From the NCBI GenBank assembly GCA_030490835.1, contig CM059977.1, positions 12,495,399 to 12,559,398 of the forward strand: a stretch of DNA of 64,000 nt, in the 5' to 3' direction. Each line of letters starts with the position of its first letter. Within the stretch, counting starts at the first letter, position 1. Of the stretch, positions 1 through 11,183 are shown piece by piece. This DNA comes from Annona cherimola (Eukaryota; Streptophyta; Magnoliopsida; Magnoliales; Annonaceae). A program made the position numbers and the translations under genes. The notes under the pieces were generated by a model. It had not been told where the DNA came from. It worked only from the letters and a program-made list of their open reading frames with translations, and did no database searches.

Positions 1-395
1 AATATGGAGGGAATTACATAGAAAATAAGTTTCACATAAACGAACCCAAATATATATATATATATATAGTATAAGAAAAATTCAAGCGCAGAAGAAGTAC
101 GTAATTATGGTGTAGTTTGTCCAAATTGGGTCATATATATTAAAATTAACATTCATTGATTGTATTTAAAATTATTTATTTATATAATATTTTCTTCTAA
201 ATCTAGCATGTGTATATGCCTCATCTTAAAACGATATAAAATCAATTTAATAAAATAGTTTAACCTAATATCAATTTTTAAAGTAGCATTTTTAAGATCA
301 AAATTGTCTAAAATATATTATTTATATGGATAAATAATTATATAAAGTACCACCTGCAATGAATAGATTCTAATATATATTCATATATATATATA
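1..395 (-). repeat. AT-rich dispersed repeat, family C (copy 1, minus)
   Basis: Read on the minus strand, this stretch follows the same order of words as the copies at 4640-5050, 59450-59815 and 61440-61810: a TATTAGAAT block, an ATTATTTATCCATATAA block, then TTAAAAATTGATATT and ATTTTATTAAATTGATTTTATA. No coding potential is visible. The class is unknown; it is probably an old MITE or a non-autonomous element. A further piece of the same family (about 693-783, minus) lies between hairpin-ended repeat units 2 and 3, so those units appear to have broken up this copy. Confidence 0.55.
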
Positions 396-397
396 TA

Positions 398-924
398 GGA
401 TGTTGTTCCGGTGCAGTGACGCTGCACCGGAACAGCGGTGCAGTGGGCCCCAAATGGGCCCCACATGATCATGAAATCATGATCTACTCCACCCATTGTA
501 TTTAGAATAATGTATTCTATTACCATACCAATTTTCATCCCATATATGAGAGCTGTTCCGGTGCAGCGTCACTGCACCGGAACAGCGGTACAGTGGGCCC
601 AAAATGGGCCCCACATGATCATGAAATCATGATCTACTCCACCCATTGTATTTAGAATAATGTATTCTATTACCATACCAATTTTCATCCCAATCAGATA
701 TGTATATGGGCCCCATCTGAAAATGGTACAAATCCAACGTAATAAAATAGTTTGATGTAAATAACAACTTTAAAGTATCTAATTGGGATGAAAATTGGTA
801 TGATAATATAATACGTTATTCTAAATACAATGGGTGGAGTAGATCATGATTTCATGATCATGTTGGGCCCATTTTGGGCCCATCGCACCGCTGTTCCGGT
901 GCAGTGCTGCACCGGAACAGCCCT
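398..924. repeat. Cluster of three hairpin-ended ~145-bp repeat units (two direct, one inverted)
   Basis: Unit 1 (about 398-542) and unit 2 (552-692) are head to tail; unit 3 (784-924) is inverted. Each has a near-perfect hairpin at one end (403-436, 552-586, 890-921) with arms GCTGTTCCGGTGCAG / CTGCACCGGAACAGC. A GGGCCC-rich box, the palindromic CATGATCATGAAATCATGATC region and a fixed terminus TGGGATGAAAATTGG follow. Insertion points lie in ATATAT sequence and no target duplication is visible. A terminal hairpin, AT target and tandem copies recall Helitron/helentron-type rolling-circle elements, but the canonical CTRR end is missing, so the class is open. Confidence 0.6.
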
Positions 925-1600
925 TATATATATAGACAGATTAGACTAGATTAGACTAGTGAATTGTTGCAGAGTGGGATGAGTAGACGTTTATCAATTA
1001 TCATGTGTGGCTGAAACAGGAATTCGCTGGGACATGGGAAAATGCATGCACCACAGGGCAGACAGCACTTAGAAGGACGGAGATTGGACCATTCAGCTGT
1101 GTGGATTTGTGCCGCTGTCATATCAAGCTGCGGTGACGCCCGAGTAGCGATGGGCGATGGGTAACGTACAATCAATCTCCGCTGCTAGCATTTGAATGGA
1201 ATTAGTATCGAGTACGTTCTACAGTCTCGCTGCTGCCCCAAGCATCCAATTTTACATAATTCCACGTGGGCCGTACCATAGAGTTTCTGCAACCAAGATT
1301 CGGTTAGATTCGGTCCAAAGTCCAGATGTTAATGGCTATTAAGGTCACCAAATCAAAATTTATACCATAGTGGGTCTGTATAGAGTAGAATGGAGATGAG
1401 AGACTGCATGCCAAAATCAAGGCTACTTTACTTTTTCCATTTTTGTTTACGTAGAAGATAAACCGGTTCTATTTCATCTCCTCGGAACCTAAAAATAAAC
1501 AATGAGACAAAGGGGGGATGGAGCTGTCCAAATATTTCATTGACAAAAGATATCTATATAGAATTTTTCAGAATAAATTTTGGAGGGTAACCCCACCACT
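925..1600. other. Intergenic, nothing recognised
   Basis: Unique-looking sequence of mixed composition. Open frames are short and show no recognisable domain. I see no repeat related to others in the window. Confidence 0.5.
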
Positions 1601-1609
1601 GTTAATTAT

Positions 1610-2340
1610 GCAAAAAATTAAAAAAGGCATAGTTAGCTAAGGTGTGAACAACTACATTGCCTTAGCATGACATGGTAGAAGGAAAAAAAAAGAAAAAGAA
1701 ACAGTAGAGACAAGTGATTTTATCTCCTAATAATAGTCTCCGCAAAGGATTAAATAGGTTCATCATTCTTCAAAAAATTGATGAGGATGAGAGTCCGATT
1801 CTATTTGCATGTTTATGAGATTTGTTTCCAAAGCTCATTTTATGCCCAGCAATATAGCAGTGGCCATCATGGTCATTGGCCCATGGTGCCCCTCCATCTT
1901 CATGCTTTGGCTATGATGAAGTAACTACTTGAATCACTAATGATAGTAGCAAACCCCATGCAGTCTTTTCCATCGTTCCTTCGCCATCTATGTTAGTCTT
2001 AAAATAGTCATCAGTTGGTCACCAAAGTTTGATCGAGGATGCTTGATTCCATAAGAAATTTGTTGCCCTATGCTCATGCAATAAATTTGAGCGCCAAATG
2101 TGAATTTCCTTCAAAAGTGGTGGAGCTTCATCCTTACACAGTTGGTTTTACATGTGCCATAGACGCTAGCAAAAAACTATGAAAGAGACAAGGTCCTTGG
2201 TCCTTCAAGCTGTGTCCAAAAAGTAAATAATGTGCTGCATAATGCGGAGCTCCTCTAATAGACAGTTAGTGCCCCACTATCTTTTACATTTATTCTTAAT
2301 CATGTCATACCTTACAAAAAGCGATTAACATCCTTTATTT
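1610..2340 (-). pseudogene. LINE retrotransposon relic (RNase H-like C-terminal region), minus strand
   Basis: Translation of the minus strand in shifting frames gives a degraded copy of the plant LINE RNase H region. The clearest pieces are GFATIISDSSSYFIIAKA followed by RWRGTM, and an IESDS-like piece. This is the same order as in the better preserved fragment at 43945-44500 (GLAAVIRDSRG, KGWRWKG, IQIESDS). Many stop codons and frameshifts are present, so it is a dead fragment. Boundaries are approximate. An A-rich run (plus strand 1680-1700) lies near the 3' side. Confidence 0.5.
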
Positions 2341-2479
2341 CAAATGTGTTGCCCTCGAACCTTCCTCACGAACAATAGCTAGCACTAAATCTTAATTTCA
2401 TATTCCAATTTGATTGTCTGTGAAAGAACTGACCATGACATCTTCATGAATGTCGAGAAGGAGAGGGTCGGATTTTAGT

Positions 2480-3080
2480 AAATTAGCATTCACACCCTTG
2501 TACCTTTTCCATTTTTACTTGTATTTCAATTATTTTTTCCTTTTTTAAATAATTTTCTTCTATCCTTCCATACAATTAATTTATTATTTATTTTTCGGTA
2601 TTCTAAATTTATCCTTGTCGTATCCAATTTTATTTTCCATTCCACATTCTCATTCTCCTCATCTCCAAAAGATCCTTAGGCACGATTTCATAACAGGTGT
2701 GAAATTCACTTTTCCACGTCTCCACACCTTTTTTAAGAATATCTTATAGATTAGCTATCTAATTATCATGCTTTTTTCATTTTTACTTTTATATTTTAAT
2801 TATTTTCTTACATAATTACCTTCTTTATTCCTACGTTATCTACTTATATGTGAAAATCCACTTTCCCATCTCTCTATACACATTTTTTCAAAAATAATTT
2901 CATATATTAGCTATTTAATTACCTCACTTTTTTTCATTTTTACCTTTGCATTTCAATCATTTCGTGACACAACTACTTTATTTATTCCTACTTTGCTATT
3001 ATCATATCACATTATTGTAGCGTTTTTTAAAAAATATTCACTTTCTTCCTTCCCTACTCCACCTCCTATCAACATTATCA
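2480..3080. repeat. AT/T-rich degenerate MITE-derived tandem sequence
   Basis: Three loosely repeated blocks carry TTTTCATTTTTAC, ATTTTAATTATTTT and ATCATATCACATTATTG-type words. These resemble the interior of the Tourist-like MITE at 16541-16820 read in reverse. Similar decayed tracts occur at about 5100-5660, 6840-7000, 15790-16070 and 54285-54520. No termini or target duplications could be assigned here. Confidence 0.35.
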
Positions 3081-3139
3081 AATGGACCATCAGATTCATT
3101 TAAATAAGAAGTTGATTGTTCGTTTAAAAATGAGAATGG

Positions 3140-3445
3140 ATAAGCAACTAAGGCAATGCTCTAGTGGTAGCGCTAAAGGCCCCACGGAGCCGACGCATGT
3201 TCGAATCCCACTTGGTGGTGTAGGTGTCATACTTATCATTCCCTTTGATTGTCGAGGTTTTTATAGATGTCCCCCTTGAGGGTGGAGATACTTATAGAAA
3301 AATTCATCTATGGTGTGAAGGTCATAAAAATAAGGTGCCTAAGTATAATGATTTTTATAGATGTCCCCCTTGAGGGTGGAGATACTTATAGAAAAATTCA
3401 TCTATGGTGTGAAGGTCATAAAAATAAGGTGCCTAAGTATAATGA
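3140..3445 (+). mobile_element. tRNA-derived SINE with tandemly duplicated 3' body
   Basis: Around 3155-3215 there is an internal RNA polymerase III promoter of tRNA type: an A-box-like CTCTAGTGGTAGCG and, about 35 bases later, a good B box GTTCGAATCCC. The part downstream is not a tRNA fold. The 3' body is present twice in tandem (3258-3351 and 3352-3445, 94-bp period, essentially identical). I could not find a clear target duplication or poly(A) tail, so the outer limits are estimates. Confidence 0.6.
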
Positions 3446-4189
3446 CAATTATCACAATGTTTAAATACTAATAAGAAATAATGAAGAATAAAAGTACATC
3501 ATTTTTATAATAAAAGATAATGTTATTAATTTCTAATTACTTTAATTTTTGTGTTTATATCAATACATTTCAAGCCCTTCCTCATATCACTTAGCTCCAC
3601 TATCACATTGATTTTTATTTTATTTTAACATTACACGTGTCAAGTCCGACCCTGGTAAGGGTCAGGTGTTTTGCACGACAACCATTTTCAATTCGCTGCG
3701 GGCTACTGCATTTCACAGTCGGCAGACTACTATAATCTGGAAATGAAGGTCCGGCGAAAACGGCGGAGATTCGTTGGGGTCTTGTGTAGGACTGCAATCC
3801 ACTGACGTGGGAGTCAATCGGTCAACTACGTTCACACCCTGCTATGTTGGTCTATCAAAAACGCTTCCGTGATCCGCAGGTTACACAAATGGCCCTGAAA
3901 AAAGGAATAGTCGAGTGGCATCGTAATGTGTGAAAGCACCATGCCATTTCTCCACCAGCTCAGGGAATTTTTTTCCTTTTTTGGGGGAATATGACCCTGG
4001 ATTTGCTACTGCTAAACGGAACGCGCTGCTGCTACATGATGGACGGAGCAGATTTCCACCGACAAAGATGCCGGCCCCATGCCTGTTAGCTGCCATTTTG
4101 GGAGTGTTCACTGATTCACTAGTGGGCGAGATATTCAATTAGGAAAGTGATTAAATACACCTGTTGCATTGACCCTTTAGTGCAGTCAA
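3446..4189. other. Intergenic segment with a locally GC-richer block
   Basis: Positions 3620-4140 are clearly richer in G+C than the surroundings. They allow short opposed open frames (up to about 85 codons), but no domain, splice structure or recognisable homology is visible. It may be a decayed gene fragment or transposon interior. Confidence 0.3.
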
Positions 4190-4490
4190 GTAAAAAATTC
4201 ATTTAAAAACTTTTTTGAAAGATTTTTATAAATTATTAATCTAGATGTGTTTAACATATGCATTAAGTTTTATCATTTTTAGAAATATATACATTTTTTT
4301 CTTTAATTTTTAAAAAGGAGAGTTTTAGTCATTTTTAAATGACCAACATATCCCTACTTTTAAAAATAAAATACATATGTATCTCCAAGATGGTAAAACT
4401 TAACTTATAAATAAAATACTCATAGATTATTAATTTTACAAAAAATTTCAAAAACAATTAAAAAAGGGAGTTTTCATACTAAAATTTTAA
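4190..4490. mobile_element. Foldback MITE, family B (copy 1)
   Basis: The arms mirror each other: TTAATCTAGATGTGTTTAACAT followed by TTTTATCATTTTTAGAAATA on the left, and the reverse complement of the same words on the right (AAGATGGTAAAACTTAACTT, ATAGATTATTAATTTTAC). The central part holds AAATGACC/GGTCATTT-like sequence. The same arm words recur at 10843-11060, 12935-13445, 16195-16485 and 53800-54050, which defines a small family. Confidence 0.5.
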
Positions 4491-4639
4491 TGTACCCGGA
4501 TGCATTAAATTACTTTTGATGTAATTAAGGGTGCTTTTGTTGGTATGTAAAAAAAATACATAAGGCTCACAATTTCATGTAACCTTATATATTTTTAAGG
4601 ATGTAAAATCCAATTTATTAATTATATTCAATGTCATAT

Positions 4640-5050
4640 GTTTAGCTAAAAGAATAAATTTAATCCAAATCAGATAAGTATATGAGCTACATTGGTTAAA
4701 AAAATATATTCATGTATAAATTAGAAAATACTTAAATATATTTACATATATTAGAATGTAATAATACATTGTAGAATCATTTATCTACATAATAATGATG
4801 CTCTAGATGGTCTAAATGTTAAAATATTACTTAAAAATTGATTTTTAATATTAAATAATTTTATTACTTTGATTTTACACATTTATAGATGACACTCATA
4901 TATAGTGATACTAAATAAATAAGAAGATTTTCATGATAATATAAATAATGCTAAATACGATAAATGAATAAAATTTTCATTAACCATCAAAATATTAAAA
5001 ACGAAGGAGCTTAATTAGAAAAATATTTCATAAAAGCATAGCCTAAATAT
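4640..5050 (+). repeat. AT-rich dispersed repeat, family C (copy 2)
   Basis: It shares with the copies at 59450-59815 and 61440-61810 the ordered words AAATATATTCATGTATAAATTAG, CATATATTAGAATGTAATAATAC, ATCATTTATCTACATAATAATGATG, TTAAAAATTGATTTTTAATATTAAA and AAAATTTTCATTAACCATCAAAATATT. Non-coding, no transposase; the superfamily could not be assigned. Confidence 0.55.
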
Positions 5051-5301
5051 GTATATTTCCTATATATTTTTAGATATGATTTTATATCTTAACTAGCTAA
5101 TTATATTACTTTTTCTATTATTACATCCTCATCTTAACCATTTTTCATATTTTTAAATACAAATATCTTATTTATTTTTAATTTTGTTCTCTTCCCTCTT
5201 AATCATTTATTTATCATATCATATCATTATCTTACATAAAAAATTTCGATCCTCACTGTTACTTCTTTTTGCACACATTTTAATATCATTTGATATCTTA
5301 A

Positions 5302-5304
5302 TTA

Positions 5305-5341
<37 letters not shown>
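5302..5341 (+). repeat. (ATT)n microsatellite
   Basis: About twelve consecutive ATT/TTA triplets lie within a T-rich, MITE-like intergenic tract (about 5100-5660). Confidence 0.85.
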
Positions 5342-5344
<3 letters not shown>

Positions 5345-5659
5345 TATAACCAATTTTCATGTATCTACATACAATTAGTCTATTTTATTCTTTTTTGCTC
5401 ATAATCACCACCCCTTTATATCATACTAGTTCATTTTAAAAAAAAAATTTCTTAATCTTAATTTTTCTACTTTTACTTCTCATATTTTCCGAAGCTTACC
5501 CCGAGAAACCACACTCATTATGGTCATATATCTCGATTTTAGATACTTTTTTTCCAATTATTTTTTTACAAGAAATTTTTTTATTACTTATTTTTATATA
5601 TCAATATGATTTGATATTCCAATTATCTATCTTATTTCTATGTGTATTTTCCTTTTCCA

Positions 5660-7390
5660 CAGTTGCGATTTATCCTCTCTCCCGGCAGCGGCGACTAGCG
5701 GGACTGACTCGCTCACGTACAACAACGTTTTATTTTTTGGGGCATAAAATTCGTTTTACAGCACGTAAGTGAAACGGGGAAAAACAGGAATTATTTCGCT
5801 CATTGACAACGATTCCGGTATCTAGAAAAAACAGAAAATAAAATTTAATTCAAGTTACATGGACCGTTCATCACGAACATCTAAAAGCACCCTGTCCCTG
5901 CATGCGAAGAGGATCAAGAAAATCAAATCATAAAACGAAAATCAGCACTGCATTCCGTAATTCTCAAATGGTTCGATAATTCGGAAAGGACACTTGGATC
6001 ATTTGGGAAGTCCTTACTGACACATGCAATGCAATAGAACCAAGCAAGGGTCTTCGGCTGATTGCGACGGATGATTAGCTCGGTACTGTCACTTTGCGGA
6101 AAATGTGCCATGTGGCACACCACAACTGCAGAAATTTTCGGAGTGGATGAAAAATATTAACTGGTTGTTTGAAATTGAATCGGGCGCGTACGTTTGATGG
6201 GAGGTTGACTGCAATTGCGGTCGTTTTGGCAAGGGGTAAAAAAGCGGAGGAAAATTAGTTGGATAAATTTTCTATAAAAGTAGGATTATCATTATTATTA
6301 TTAAGAAAAGAATAAATCTAAAAAGAGAGGATATATTATGAAGAAATGTAAAAAATGGAAATGAAGATAATAATAAAAACTAAGATGTTAAACTATATTT
6401 AAAAGCATGTAAGAGGAAGTATAACTTTTCTTTTTAAATATCAAACCAAGTTGACCTATAAGCTAACAATGAAAGAAAATAAGAAGAAATAAATTTTTAA
6501 TAGCAATTTTATTGTATTGTAACACTTGAGAGGATAAGAACGATCACTAGACAATTTTTTAACGCCTGAGCGGATTTAAGGTTGACCTAACACTGTACTC
6601 TCAATTCTTCTCCATCGCAGGTCAATCGACTTTATTGATCAAGCTGATTCTACTCATCCAGACATGTTTCAAGTTCTAGTAATAAATTTGGCAACATAAA
6701 ATTCACAAAAAAATGAGATATTTTAAGAATTTCGCCGGGTTCAAAGTGAGTGGCTTCGTTCATAACTCAACTTCAGTTAAAAACCGAAAAAGGAAAAACA
6801 TACGAGTCCATTTTGTAAGCAGTAAAAATAAGAAAAGTTTTTCACCGTATTTTCAAAATTAATTTGACATTTTAATCACAGAATTATTCTATTTTTCATT
6901 TTATTCATACATTCTAATTATTTTTTTCTCATAGCTATTATAGTTATTTTTTATTCAATTACTCTTATTGTATAATATCAATTGTTCGCTTTTTAAAAAA
7001 ATTTACTAATAACTAAAATCAGAATTACCGGCTAAGCTAACACAACTACCGAAGTTTCACCCCTTAATCCAACTTGCTCATCAACAACGTTGTACGACCG
7101 ACTAAAACGGTGATAAAATCGTCCCTTGGAACTGCGTGTAAGTTGTCGGAAAATAATTGCACACGCAGGGTCTATGCGGCCGGACTATCTCGCGAACACC
7201 GTGTAGAAAAGCCGCCTCAGCACCGCTGCTTCACCAGAGTTACATATTATTGAAATAATTATGTTTCTTTTATTTATAAATAATGAGAATGTGATGAGAA
7301 GAGCCTCGAAAAAGCAAACAAGATTTCAAAGGAAGCCTCGTCATTCCTTCGCCCTTTTATGCCATCCGCTTCCTACTTCCATCTCCTTCT
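5660..7390. other. Intergenic region upstream of the DUF4378 gene
   Basis: The sequence is mixed AT-rich with short GC-richer islands (5690-5790, 7030-7230). Short open frames show no domains. The last few hundred bases form the presumed promoter of the downstream gene. No transposon ends were recognised. Confidence 0.4.
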
Positions 7391-7400
7391 CTATAAGAGC
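7388..7400 (+). promoter_or_regulatory. Candidate TATA box of the DUF4378 gene
   Basis: CTATAAGAG lies about 315 bases before the ATG. The region behind it is CT-rich leader-like sequence. A short upstream open frame (ATG at 7629, six codons, stop at 7647-7649) lies in the presumed 5'UTR. Confidence 0.45.
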
Positions 7401-7708
7401 AACGCTCTGTTGAAATCGCTTCTCCAACTTTCTCCTGCGGTTGCTCTGCAAAACTAAACATTGGAATTTCCTTCACGGTCACTCTTCTTCTTCTCCCTTT
7501 CTCCATCCATCTCTGCCTTTTGCTTTCCTACTTCTCTTGGGTCTTGAGCTGAAATCTCTTCAGCCTCTTCCTTGTTCAAAATCCAACCCAAAAGATACGG
7601 TTTTTAGCTGAAATATCTTCAGCTTTCCATGGCTTTCCAGGCCTCATAGAGGCTTGACGAAGATTCGTATTGCTTTTTTATCTTTTGTTGTTACCGTTTT
7701 CATCATCA

Positions 7709-9949
7709 ATGGCGAAGAAGCCTCTGCAAGAGCTCTTGAAGGAGGAGCAAGAGCCCTTCGTCCTCACCAACTACATAAACGAAAAACGCTCACAGTTTCG
7801 AAGATCTCCTCCCAAAGCGCACCTCCAACTTAACCGCCGAAGACCCACATCCCAAGTTCCCGTCTTCCCTTACAGTCTTGGCAAGACCACCTGCTTTTTC
7901 CCCTCCAACGCTGTGAAAAGCTCTCCCCGTTTCGATTTCCATTCCCCCAAAACAATCCCGCGACTGAAACCGTCTCAAAAGCCGAAAAACCTCGGCTTTG
8001 GACTGTTGGGTTCAATCCTGAAGAGAATCTCGCTCCGGAAGAAGGCTCAGAAACGTGAAATCTGCGGGCAGGAGATCCGAATGTCCGTCAGAGACATTCT
8101 AGTATGGGATCCGTTCGACGGTCTGCGGAGGTTCTCAGAGGAGCAGAACGAAGAAGAAATTCTGGAAGCCGAAAGCGACGGAGCGTCCGAAGTGGGGGTT
8201 TCCTGCTCTTGTGAGAGCAGCGGATGGTCAGAAGATTTCGAAGGGAACTCTTTTGATTTGGAAGTTTCCAGCAGCACCAGCATTAGCAGCTGCCGCCATC
8301 TGGAAGTGGAAGAGAAAGACGGTGGACTCCGGCCGTGTAAAATGGGTTTCTGCGCCAGCCCTTTGAGATTGGCAGAGCTGGAAATGGTGTCTGAATCCGG
8401 CCGCCAGGTGCCGGAACTCTCGTCGCCGGTGGAGACGCCCCGCCGGCAAACAGAGGTACGTCGGTTTACCTTTCCACACGTGTGGCTTTTGCAAACATAT
8501 TTCCATAAGAGTTGAAAAATAAACCATAAAAGGACAAAAACATGTAGACGCCCTCCTGCGAGTGTACCCGCACGTGGGATGGTGGGAGGAGGATCCGAGG
8601 CGCACGTGCCCACGTGGCGCTATTGGGACGGGCCCACCATTTCTTATTCAGAACCTGATGAACGGATCGGATCTTTCCGATCTATCCCAGATCAACATAA
8701 AGGTTGAAATTTGAATGACGGAATTGGCATCGGTGGGCTTAGGATGGACCGCTGTTGGTTTTGGGGGTAATATGGTAAATTTAACCGCCTGTCGGTAAAC
8801 GCAATCAAGATCGCGCCGGGCTCGCGCGAGGGCGTTTCGGTAATTTGGGATAGTTTCGTCGTTTTCTGTTTAGTACTCAACAAAACGACCCGGCAAGAAT
8901 ATTTGGTCTCTGGTTGCATGCGTTGAAAATGACAAATCTGTTCTGTCTTTTCTTTTTAAGTCTGGAATGCCATTGACTTCTAAATTGGGCATATCGAACG
9001 CCTTAGAAGATGGAATCACATCACATCCGGGCCTTGAGTTCAAGCCTAAGAAGCTTAAAATAGTGCTGGCAAAATTTTCTTTCTTAATTAATTAGTCCTC
9101 TCATCGTGAATGCTAATGGGACTCAAATGAATTTCCAGGTGTTTAGAACTGCGTTAGGTCCGGGGACCCTGTCGAATTCAGCAGATGGAACTGTTAATGG
9201 CAATCATAAAGAGTATGATGAAGAAGAAAAGGACCAATTCAGTCCTGTTTCAGTGTTGGATGCTCCTTTTGATGATGATGATGATGATGATGATCATGGG
9301 CGTGAAAAGGATGGAGAAGAAGAGGACGTAGAGGACTTTGAGCACACATTTGCAGCAATGTTGAGTAAGTAAATACTCTTTACTTGGCTTGCCACTTGTT
9401 AGATCCTATCTTTATGCTATTTCATTGAGCCTCTAAAGTGATTGAGTTTGTCCATCCCTGGTTGCTACAGGAGCCAAATACCCACTGCTCAGCAAAATCC
9501 GAAGATTTGAGAGTCCAGCTGATCTGGACCCCCTAGAATTGGAGAAAAGAATTGCTGAAGCAGAAGCAGAAGAAGAATGTGATGGAACAGAATCATTGGA
9601 AATTTTCATGGAAGAGGAATTTATTGGACAAATCCTAAGCCACTCAGATGGCTATAGTCAGCTCAAGCGAATTCCAGAGGACATGAAGAGGTTGCTTTTG
9701 GACCTTGCCGATGAAGAGAGAGTAGACAGCACCATGGAAATGGAAGTGGTTGCTGAGAGAGTTTCCAAGAGGATTGACTTGTGGAATCATGTTAAGCTGA
9801 ACACCATTGACATGATGGTGGACTTGGATTTTAGAAAGGCTGATGAGGAATGGAGAAAAAACCCGCTCGAGGTGCAGGAAGTAGCAGCAGACATTGAATC
9901 GACCATCTTCAGTTGGTTGGTTGGAGAGCTAGCAGTTGATCTTGTCTGA
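7709..9949 (+). CDS. DUF4378 domain protein (TRM-like), three exons
   Basis: Exons are 7709-8455, 9139-9364 and 9471-9949, giving 483 residues. Splice sites read GAG/GTACGT, TTTCCAG/GTG, TTGA/GTAAGT and TGCTACAG/GA, and the reading phase agrees at both junctions. The ATG at 7709 (context ATCAATGGC) begins MAKKPLQELLKEEQ; an in-frame extension upstream has no ATG. Residues 276-293 carry the family signature DEEEKDQFSPVSVLDAPF, followed by eight aspartates (294-301). Then come a FESPADLDPLELEKRIAEAE segment and the C-terminal DUF4378 region (about 390-483: LWNHVKLNTIDMMVDLDFRK and a final IFSWLVGELAVDLV). Members of this plant family include TON1-recruiting-motif (TRM) proteins of the cortical cytoskeleton, but I cannot assign a specific TRM. 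Function is inferred from family only. The protein looks intact. Confidence 0.85.
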
Positions 9950-10842
9950 AAATTTGGCTACCAGGGAATGCTTTTCCCAAAGAATTTTGCTTCTATTTGT
10001 TTATTCTACTCTTGGAGAGGCTAACATGCAGTATTAGGTGTTAACAGCCACACGTATGTATGTATGTCACCAGGGGAAATGTAAAATAGAGGAATGCTAA
10101 TTTGTGTCTGGCAAACAGCAACTAGCTTTTCGAGTTGTCTAGCTCAGATGAGAATGGTGAACCTGGCTAGCTGTATTTTTCACATTTGAAAATGCACCCT
10201 TCTTACTGCTGGTGATCCAATCACTTTTTACTAGTGATAAACTGCTGCAGGCATGCATGGCCCTGCTTAGCATTCCTTACGGAAAATTTTTCTGTATCTT
10301 CTCTGATGATTGAAATCATCTTTCGAGCTGTAAATTTTAAGGCATGTTAATGGCTATTAGAGGTTCATTTGCACTTCGGAGTTGGAACTTCAGCGCTATA
10401 ATAATGCTTATAAAAATCAGCACCGCCACAGCACCGGGATTTTTCCAGATTCAGCAGCACCGAACAAATCCAGAATTTTCTCCATCGATTTGCCGGAATT
10501 GCAGAAAATTTTGAATTCCAGCCGGTTGATTTTTTCAGCTGCCCACCAAATTTAATTAATTCATGGTCGGTCTATCCATGCTATAAAAAGCCATCAAGCC
10601 TGCCTCCCATGCAATGCATTCGGTGCTTAGGTGTGTGGAGGTGGAGTAAGCTGTAGGTGTGTTGCGAGATTGTTGAGTTGAGGTGAAGTGTGCGAGGAAT
10701 AGTGTGAGTAATGTGTGGGTAATGTTAGTTTTGTAAGTATCAAAAAGGTGGAAGCTTGTAAGTTATAAAGCGGAGCCGTCAGTTTTTACACTCGACCGCA
10801 TGGGGAAGCGATGCATCCCGCTAAAAATATTTATTTTTATTT
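9950..10842. other. 3' flank of the DUF4378 gene and unassigned intergenic DNA
   Basis: The first ~300 bases look like 3'UTR (T-rich, AATAGA-type words). Around 10578 a TATAAAAAG motif precedes a GT-rich stretch (10620-10800) that resembles a transcribed leader or LTR, but I find no second copy or coding sequence to support either. Confidence 0.3.
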
Positions 10843-11060
10843 TTTCATGCAAAGGTAAAGTTAAGTGTATTTAATTTATAAATCAAGTTTTACCTTTTTT
10901 GGATATTTTTAAATATTTTTTAATTTTTATACATAGTGAAATTTTTTATTTTTACAAAAATATCATTTTGTTTAAAAATAAAAATATATAAAAATATATA
11001 AAATAGTAAAACTTGGTTTATAGATTAAGTACACTACTTTACATGTTCACGAAAAAATTG
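10843..11060. mobile_element. Foldback MITE, family B (copy 2)
   Basis: Left arm AAGTGTATTTAATTTATAAATC plus AGTTTTACC; the right arm is its inverse (GGTAAAACTTGG is replaced by AGTAAAACTTGG, then TTTATAGATTAAGTACAC). Both sides end in A/T-rich GAAAAAATT-type sequence. Same family as 16195-16485. Confidence 0.5.
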
Positions 11061-11183
11061 AAAAAATTTAAAAATATATGTTTTTTAGGTCAGCTTAAGT
11101 AAGACCTAACTTAGGTCGGCCTAACGGAATCACAACTCTATAAAGTAAGGGTGTCTAATTATTTTAGGTGTATTATCTTTATT

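Noticed and set aside
3150..3220. tRNA gene
   Set aside because: A and B boxes are present but no cloverleaf or acceptor stem can be drawn; the sequence continues into a SINE body.
10570..10840. Possible solo LTR with TATA box
   Set aside because: A TATAAAAAG motif and transcript-like downstream sequence are present, but no second copy, primer site or target duplication supports an LTR.
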